NCBI GenBank assembly: GCA_016875395.1
Contig: VGRF01000008.1
Location: forward strand, 85,568 to 149,567
Direction: 5' to 3'
From: Deltaproteobacteria bacterium
Lineage (GTDB): Bacteria; Myxococcota_A; UBA9160; UBA6930
DNA: 64,000 nt
Every line of letters begins with the position of its first letter. Within the stretch, counting starts at the first letter, position 1. Under the pieces are notes generated by a model, which saw only the letters and a list, made by a program, of their open reading frames with translations, was not told the DNA's origin and ran no database searches. Shown here in pieces: positions 57,012 through 64,000 of the stretch. The position numbers were made by a program, and so were the translations under genes.

Positions 57012-59323
57012 TTCAGCCGCGGAACCACGCCGCTCGCGAGCGCACGCTCGGCCTCCGCGCGCGCCGATGCGCGCAGGAACGTGAAGCCGTGAATCGCGTC
57101 GAGCTGGGCTGCGTTCCCAACGAGCGCGAAGGCCGCGAGCTTGCCGCCCGTGATCGCGCTCTCGAACGCGCCCATGTTCATCCCCGTGTACGTCCAGTCG
57201 CCGGCGAGTACGACGTTCGCGAACCCACTGTCCCACGCGAAGCGGCGCGCCGCCGCGGTTCCGGGATTCGCCTGCACGTACGCCTCCGTCGGACGTGTGT
57301 TGGCGCGGTAGTACTGCGCGCGCAAGCGCTCCTCGCCCTTTGCCGTGGCGCTCGCCGCGCCGGGCACGTGAAGCAGCTCGAAGCGCAGCGAGTACGGATC
57401 GCTCGGGCCGATCCAGGCGCACGGCAGGAATTTTGCGATCAGGCGCAGCGCGCTGCTCGTCGCCGTCTCCACGCGCACCTCGTCGCGCTTCCGGCTGCGC
57501 TCGGTCTCGGGCTGGTCGAGCTCCTGAAGCTGCGCGCACAGGTAGATCAGCCCGTGCGGCGACTCCTGCTCCGGCCAAGCCTCGTACTCGATCAGGTCAT
57601 CGAACACGACGAACGCGTTGAGCGGCTGCGGGTAAGACGAGCACGCGTAGCGCTCGCTGGGCCGCACGGTCGGCGCCGTCGCGTTCTCCAGGGGCTTCCA
57701 CCCGAGCTTCTTCGTGCTCTCCGTCAGCCACACCTGCGCGGCCTGCGTGGAGGTGGTGCCGAGCTGCGACATGAACGCCCACTTCTTCTTCATGCCTGCG
57801 TCGCCGACGAGCCTCGTGATCGTCGGCGGAACCGCCCACACGACCTCGTCGAAGTCCTTGCGCAGCTCCAGCTTGCGCGCGCGCTCGCCCGGCTGGGACT
57901 CCCACGCCTCGAGGTCGGCGCCGCGCAGCGTGCTGGCGTCGCGCAGCTGCTCGTAGTTCGGCTTGTTGGGCCACGCCCAGAACGCTCCCTTCGTTGCGCG
58001 AGTCGGCCCCACCTCGACGAGCGGCTGGTAAGGCCGGTCGTTCTTGGTGCGCGCTTGGCGCCGGAAGTGCAGCTCGGTGACGCGCGCGTTCGCGCCGCCG
58101 GAGGACTTCGCACCGACCAGCTTGTGGAAGAACTCGAAGCGCACGCCCGCGCGCGCGAGCGAGAGATAGAGCGGCAAGATCACGCTCTCGCCGGTGCCCG
58201 CGGCCATGAAGTAGAAGTACGCGCCGCGGCCGATGACGCTGCGCAGCATCCACGTAACCCACGACGCGGCCGAGAGCTGTGGGCGCGCCGAGGTATCGCC
58301 GTTCGGGTACGCGAAGAGAATGTTCGCCACGTAGGTCAGGATTGGGGAGGACAACACGAGGTTCGAGACGCCGTGCTTCACGAGCCAATCGCGATAGTCG
58401 ACCGCGTCGCTCTGATCGAGGTCGGCGCCGGGCAACAGCGAGCGCTCCGCGATGATCCCGCGCAGCACCGTCCAGTAGAGGTCGAGCACGGACAGCGCGC
58501 GCAGCGCGGTCGCATTGGGCGGTCGCACCGGCTGCGCGACCGCGGGCGGAGGCGTCGGAGGAAAAGCGTTGCCGAGAGCCGCGTTCACGACGATGCCGAA
58601 GGCCTGCCGCTGTGCATCGAGGTCGGCGATCCAGGCTTGCAGTCGCGCGTCGATCATGTCGCTCGGCAGATCGCCCGGAACGCCGGCCTGCTCCTGCCAG
58701 ATTCGCCAGATCGTGCGGTGCAGCGCGCTCGCCGCTGCCTGCACCGCGGGCTCGTAGTCGCCGCGCAGCAGGTCAGACTCGTCGACGGTCTGGTGCTCCT
58801 CATCGGACCGTCCGCGCCATGCCAGCTGAATCAACACGCCGCGGACCACTTGCTTCCACCCGAGATCGGGTGTCCAACTGGCGTCCCAGGGATCGCCCTC
58901 GGTCGCCGGCAGCCAGTCGAGCACACCGCGCCAAACCAGCGGGGTCGCAGCGATCGCGTAGGTCCGCGAGCTGCCGAGGAACGCCGTGCTCAGCTGCTGC
59001 GTCGGCAACTGGTCGCGGTCCGCCGCGGCCAGGTTCGTGTAGACGTCGCGCATCATCGCGAAGGTGTTGAAGTAGAAATTGCAGAAGCCGTGAATGCCGT
59101 GTTCTTCGATCCGCTGATGATTCGCGGCGTCGCGGCCCGTCGCGCCCTTGCCGCCGACGCGCCACCCGAGCTGGTAGACGGTGATCTCGTACTTCTCGCG
59201 CCAAGCGGGGTCGCGCGTCAGATGGAAGGCCGCCGACAGCCCCGCCGGGCCGCCGCCCACGATCGCGATCTTCTTCCGCTCGGGCGCCCCGCCTGACTTC
59301 GCGACCTTCTTCCCCTTCGCCAT
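57008..59323 (-). CDS. Large FAD-dependent oxidoreductase of unknown substrate
   Basis: A roughly 771-residue protein with an N-terminal FAD/NAD-binding motif (IVGGGPAGLSAAFHL near 20) and a C-terminal flavin contact (VVLAGDWTYTGMNMGAFESA), in the style of amine oxidase/phytoene desaturase-type flavoproteins. The large middle part has LGWRVGGKGATGRD and HGIHGFCNFYF, features of an uncharacterised group annotated as NAD(P)-binding proteins. ATG 59323 has GGGGA upstream; GTG 59341 would add six residues. Its stop overlaps the cyclase-ATPase start (ATGA). Confidence 0.75.
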   Translation of the reverse strand: MAKGKKVAKSGGAPERKKIAIVGGGPAGLSAAFHLTRDPAWREKYEITVYQLGWRVGGKGATGRDAANHQRIEEHGIHGFCNFYFNTFAMMRDVYTNLAAADRDQLPTQQLSTAFLGSSRTYAIAATPLVWRGVLDWLPATEGDPWDASWTPDLGWKQVVRGVLIQLAWRGRSDEEHQTVDESDLLRGDYEPAVQAAASALHRTIWRIWQEQAGVPGDLPSDMIDARLQAWIADLDAQRQAFGIVVNAALGNAFPPTPPPAVAQPVRPPNATALRALSVLDLYWTVLRGIIAERSLLPGADLDQSDAVDYRDWLVKHGVSNLVLSSPILTYVANILFAYPNGDTSARPQLSAASWVTWMLRSVIGRGAYFYFMAAGTGESVILPLYLSLARAGVRFEFFHKLVGAKSSGGANARVTELHFRRQARTKNDRPYQPLVEVGPTRATKGAFWAWPNKPNYEQLRDASTLRGADLEAWESQPGERARKLELRKDFDEVVWAVPPTITRLVGDAGMKKKWAFMSQLGTTSTQAAQVWLTESTKKLGWKPLENATAPTVRPSERYACSSYPQPLNAFVVFDDLIEYEAWPEQESPHGLIYLCAQLQELDQPETERSRKRDEVRVETATSSALRLIAKFLPCAWIGPSDPYSLRFELLHVPGAASATAKGEERLRAQYYRANTRPTEAYVQANPGTAAARRFAWDSGFANVVLAGDWTYTGMNMGAFESAITGGKLAAFALVGNAAQLDAIHGFTFLRASARAEAERALASGVVPRLK

Positions 59324-59432
59324 CGCCGTCCCCTTCGACACCCTGGAGGGACGATTCTTGGCGATTCGCCGGCGCCTTCGGTGTGAAATGGCCCACGCGC
59401 CCGCGATTTTTCGCGGCTACAACGCGCGCGCC

Positions 59433-60305
59433 ATGAACCGCTTCGAAGAGCTCCGGGCGCTGCTCGATCTCGAACAGATCGAGCTCAACATCTTTCGCGG
59501 CCAAAACGAGCGCGGGCAGATCGGCCGCCTGTTCGGCGGCCAGGTGCTCTCGCAAGCGTTGATGGCCGCGGGGCGCACCGTCGAGCACCTGCCCGCGCAC
59601 TCGCTGCACGGCTACTTCCTGCGCCACGGCGATCCGGGCGTGCCCGTCGTGTACACGGTCGATCGCCTGCGCGACGGCAAGTCGTTCGTGACGCGCAACG
59701 TCGTCGCCTATCAGCGCGGCCAGGCGATCCTGAACTTGTCGGCGTCGTTCCACCGAGCCGAGGCCGGCATCGAGCATCAAGACGCGATGCCGCCAGCGCC
59801 GGAGCCCGAGAGCGTGCCGACTTGGGATCAGCGCATGGAGCAGGCGCGCGAGCGCTTTCCGAACTGGCAGGAGCGCTACGAGCGCGGCGCGCCGCCGATC
59901 GACTTTCGCTTCGTGAACTTGCCCGTCTATCTCGGCGGCGAGCCCGGCCCCGACCCGAACTTGATGTGGCTGCGCGCCGACGGCGAGCTGCCTGAGAGCG
60001 ATGCGCTGCTGCACCAGTGCTTCATCACCTACGCGACGGACATGTCGATGATCGACACGATCGTGCGCCACCACGCGCGCCCGAGCTCGTTCATGGCCGG
60101 CATGTCGGCGAGCCTCGATCACGCGGTGTGGTTCCACCGCCCGTTCCGCGCGAACGAGTGGCTGCTCTACGCGCAGGACAGCCCGTGCGCGTACGGGGCC
60201 CGCGGCTTCGCGCGCGGCGCGATCTTCACGCGCGCGGGCGTGCGCGTGGCGTCGGTGGCGCAAGAGGGACTGGTGCGGCGCGGAACGCCGGCCAAGCGCC
60301 CGTAA
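59433..60305 (+). CDS. tesB: Acyl-CoA thioesterase II
   Basis: Hydrolyses medium- and long-chain acyl-CoAs. The 290 residues form the double hot-dog fold: LNIFRGQNERGQIGRLFGGQ with VLSQALMAAGRTV, SLHGYFLRHGDPGVPVVYTV, FVTRNVVAYQRGQAILNLSA, then SASLDHAVWFHRPFRANEWL in the second half, which carries the active-site Asp. ATG 59433 gives the usual N-terminus; upstream in-frame sequence is a shadow of the FAD gene. Its stop is within CCGTAACAAC. The palindrome CCGCGATTTTTCGCGG stands 17 bases before the start. Confidence 0.93.
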   Translation: MNRFEELRALLDLEQIELNIFRGQNERGQIGRLFGGQVLSQALMAAGRTVEHLPAHSLHGYFLRHGDPGVPVVYTVDRLRDGKSFVTRNVVAYQRGQAILNLSASFHRAEAGIEHQDAMPPAPEPESVPTWDQRMEQARERFPNWQERYERGAPPIDFRFVNLPVYLGGEPGPDPNLMWLRADGELPESDALLHQCFITYATDMSMIDTIVRHHARPSSFMAGMSASLDHAVWFHRPFRANEWLLYAQDSPCAYGARGFARGAIFTRAGVRVASVAQEGLVRRGTPAKRP

Positions 60306-60314
60306 CAACTCGCC

Positions 60315-60770
60315 TCAGCCGCGCGTCGCGTGCTCCCGAATCGTCCGTAACAACTTCAGCGCCGCGGCGACCTCCTCGTACGCGCAGTGCTCCGCGAGCG
60401 AGTTCAGCGCCGCTGCCTCTTCGTGCGCCGCGGCGAAGTAGGTGCGGCGCCCGAGCGGCGTGGCGCGCAGCAGCGGCGCGCGACGGTGCCGAGGATTCGG
60501 TGCGCGCTCGAGCCAGCCCTCCGCGAGCAGCGAGTCGACCACGCGCAGCGTCGCCTGCCGCGACGCGCCGCGCTCACGCGCGAGCTCGCTCGCGGTCTTC
60601 TCGCCGTGCATCGCGCTGTGCAGCAGCGCCAGCCGCACGCTGCTGAGCCGCCCAAGCGCGAGGCCCTCCTGGGCGAACCGCTCCAGCTCGCGCAGTAGCT
60701 GGTGGAGTGCCGCTCCCGTCGCCGTGTACCGCGGCGCCGAGCTCGCTCGCCCCTGGGGTGCGGCGCTCAT
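60315..60770 (-). CDS. MarR-family transcriptional regulator
   Basis: A 151-residue winged-helix protein: LSSVRLALLHSAMHGEKTAS, then ELARERGASRQATLRVVDSL for the recognition helix, a charged wing (RAPNPRHRRAPLLRATPLGR) and C-terminal helices. ATG 60770 follows GGGAGGAATTCCC. It is divergent from aceE with a perfect 16-bp palindrome between them, so it may control itself and pyruvate dehydrogenase. The tail is convergent with tesB. Regulator ligand unknown. Confidence 0.85.
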   Translation of the reverse strand: MSAAPQGRASSAPRYTATGAALHQLLRELERFAQEGLALGRLSSVRLALLHSAMHGEKTASELARERGASRQATLRVVDSLLAEGWLERAPNPRHRRAPLLRATPLGRRTYFAAAHEEAAALNSLAEHCAYEEVAAALKLLRTIREHATRG

Positions 60771-60815
60771 GGGAATTCCTCCCGCCCGCGCGCACTGTAC
60801 GAGCCGATCGACGGA

Positions 60816-60831
60816 TGTCATCTAGATGACA
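60816..60831. promoter_or_regulatory. Perfect 16-bp palindrome TGTCATCTAGATGACA (probable MarR operator)
   Basis: It lies 45 bases before the MarR start and 146 before aceE, next to an AT-rich stretch (AAATATCCAAAACCTCTTTA) that stands out in a GC-rich genome and probably holds a promoter. MarR dimers typically bind 16-20 bp palindromes. Binding is inferred. Confidence 0.65.
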
Positions 60832-60890
60832 AACTCGGGAAATATCCAAAACCTCTTTAATCGATCCAATGAGTCGTCTCTGCGGGTGGT

Positions 60891-60909
60891 TTTCTCATCG
60901 ATCGAGAAA
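60891..60909. promoter_or_regulatory. Palindrome TTTCTC-N7-GAGAAA in the aceE leader
   Basis: Six-base arms around ATCGATC, 69 bases upstream of aceE. It could be a second regulator site or a small hairpin in the leader RNA. Role not known. Confidence 0.4.
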
Positions 60910-60977
60910 TTCTCTGCAAGCTGGCTTCAATCCGGACGAAGGTGCGGCTAACTGCAGCCGAATCGCGGGGGGCACGC

Positions 60978-63635
<2,658 letters not shown>

Positions 63636-63639
63636 CGCG

Positions 63640-64000
63640 ATGGCGGATCGCATCGAGTTCTTGCTGCCGGACATCGGCGACTTCGCCGAGGTCGACGTCG
63701 TCGAAGTGCTCGCGAGCGTGGGCGAGCGCGTCGCGAAGGATCAGGCCCTGATCGTGCTCGAGAGCGACAAGGCGACGATGGAGGTGCCGTCGCCAGCCGC
63801 GGGCGTGCTCGAGGAGCTGCGCGTGCGCGTGGGCGACAAGGTGAGCGCGGGCGCGCTGATCGCCGTGATTCGCGGCGAGAGCGCGAGCGCAGCGCCCGCG
63901 CCCAACAAGCCGGCGCCCGCCGCACCGAAGCCCGCGCCCGCGACGCCGACACCGCCGCGCCACGCGCCGCCTTCTCTCGCGCGCCGCGCGGGCGAGGACG
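63640..64000 (+). CDS. aceF: Pyruvate dehydrogenase E2 (N-terminal part, runs off the window)
   Basis: The first 120 residues of a dihydrolipoyl acetyltransferase. A lipoyl domain (residues 1-75) has the lipoyl lysine in VLESDKATMEVPSP; an Ala/Pro linker follows, reaching the window edge at the likely start of the subunit-binding domain or second lipoyl domain. It is four bases downstream of aceE. The number of lipoyl domains cannot be seen. The LESDKATMEVP motif is AceF-like and differs from the TTDKVD of the E2 at 888-2147. Confidence 0.92.
   Translation, partial: MADRIEFLLPDIGDFAEVDVVEVLASVGERVAKDQALIVLESDKATMEVPSPAAGVLEELRVRVGDKVSAGALIAVIRGESASAAPAPNKPAPAAPKPAPATPTPPRHAPPSLARRAGED

Overview
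This is a 64 kb stretch of very GC-rich bacterial chromosome (about 70 % G+C by eye), densely packed with genes on both strands, with many 4-bp stop/start overlaps (ATGA, GTGA, TTGA). No rRNA, tRNA, transposase, integrase, phage gene or CRISPR array was seen. The gene set points to a Gram-negative aerobic heterotroph, perhaps deltaproteobacterial or myxococcal: NuoB, LPS-type glycosyltransferase, ClpS/ClpA/Aat N-degron pathway, phosphatidylcholine synthase, CarF-type plasmalogen desaturase, Ser/Thr kinase, PilZ and GGDEF proteins, many acyl-CoA enzymes. The phylum is an inference; no marker gene settles it.

Layout. 1-3.6 kb: lpdA, a 2-oxo-acid dehydrogenase E2 and lipB on the minus strand. 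3.6-9.8 kb: nuoB, pcs-hemH, a crotonase, DUF1761, hemY-hemE. 9.8-12.4 kb: two acyl-CoA dehydrogenases. 12.5-18 kb: ispH, a MATE exporter, a secreted protein, and a membrane glycosyltransferase broken by two in-frame stops. 18.1-22.1 kb: clpS-clpA and a GNAT protein. 22.2-31.1 kb: kinase/lipoprotein operon, lipocalin-like protein, HAD, crotonase, GT9-DUF6165, PilZ. 31.1-39.6 kb: a detoxification/catabolic island (TetR, DUF4345 membrane protein, GST, two DUF1330 proteins, a double DsbA-fold isomerase, haloalkane dehalogenase, membrane and secreted proteins, sulfatase). Three copies of one 17-23 bp palindrome lie in its promoters, so it looks like a local TetR regulon. 39.6-45.0 kb: a lipid section (membrane protein, CarF, crotonase, CMD protein, paired acyl-CoA dehydrogenases). 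45.1-53.7 kb: aat, SRPBCC, cyclase-family hydrolase, diguanylate cyclase, SH3 lipoprotein, PLP lyase, ECF sigma plus coupled membrane protein, glutathione-dependent formaldehyde dehydrogenase. 53.7-59.3 kb: a small degenerate cyclase-fold protein, a disrupted cyclase-ATPase gene and a large FAD protein. 59.4-64 kb: thioesterase II and MarR, divergent from aceE-aceF across a perfect palindrome.

Genes that work together: LpdA, E2, LipB and AceE/AceF form the lipoate-dependent 2-oxo-acid dehydrogenase machinery at both ends of the window. HemE, HemY and HemH are three late haem steps. ClpS, ClpA and Aat make up the bacterial N-degron pathway. GST, the DsbA-fold isomerase and FrmA all imply glutathione chemistry.

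Three signals are not explained by ordinary annotation. (1) A dispersed motif, consensus STTGTTASGG (29 TTGTTA cores counted by eye), occurs in both orientations and in several reading frames, resembling an uptake or chromosome-organisation sequence. (2) A GC-rich intergenic repeat also sits in frame inside lipB and in the N-terminus of carF. (3) Several long inverted repeats occupy the gaps at 718-884, 17934-18102 and 52438-52518. Three genes are disrupted (membrane glycosyltransferase, sulfatase, cyclase-ATPase); real decay and assembly error cannot be separated from sequence alone.
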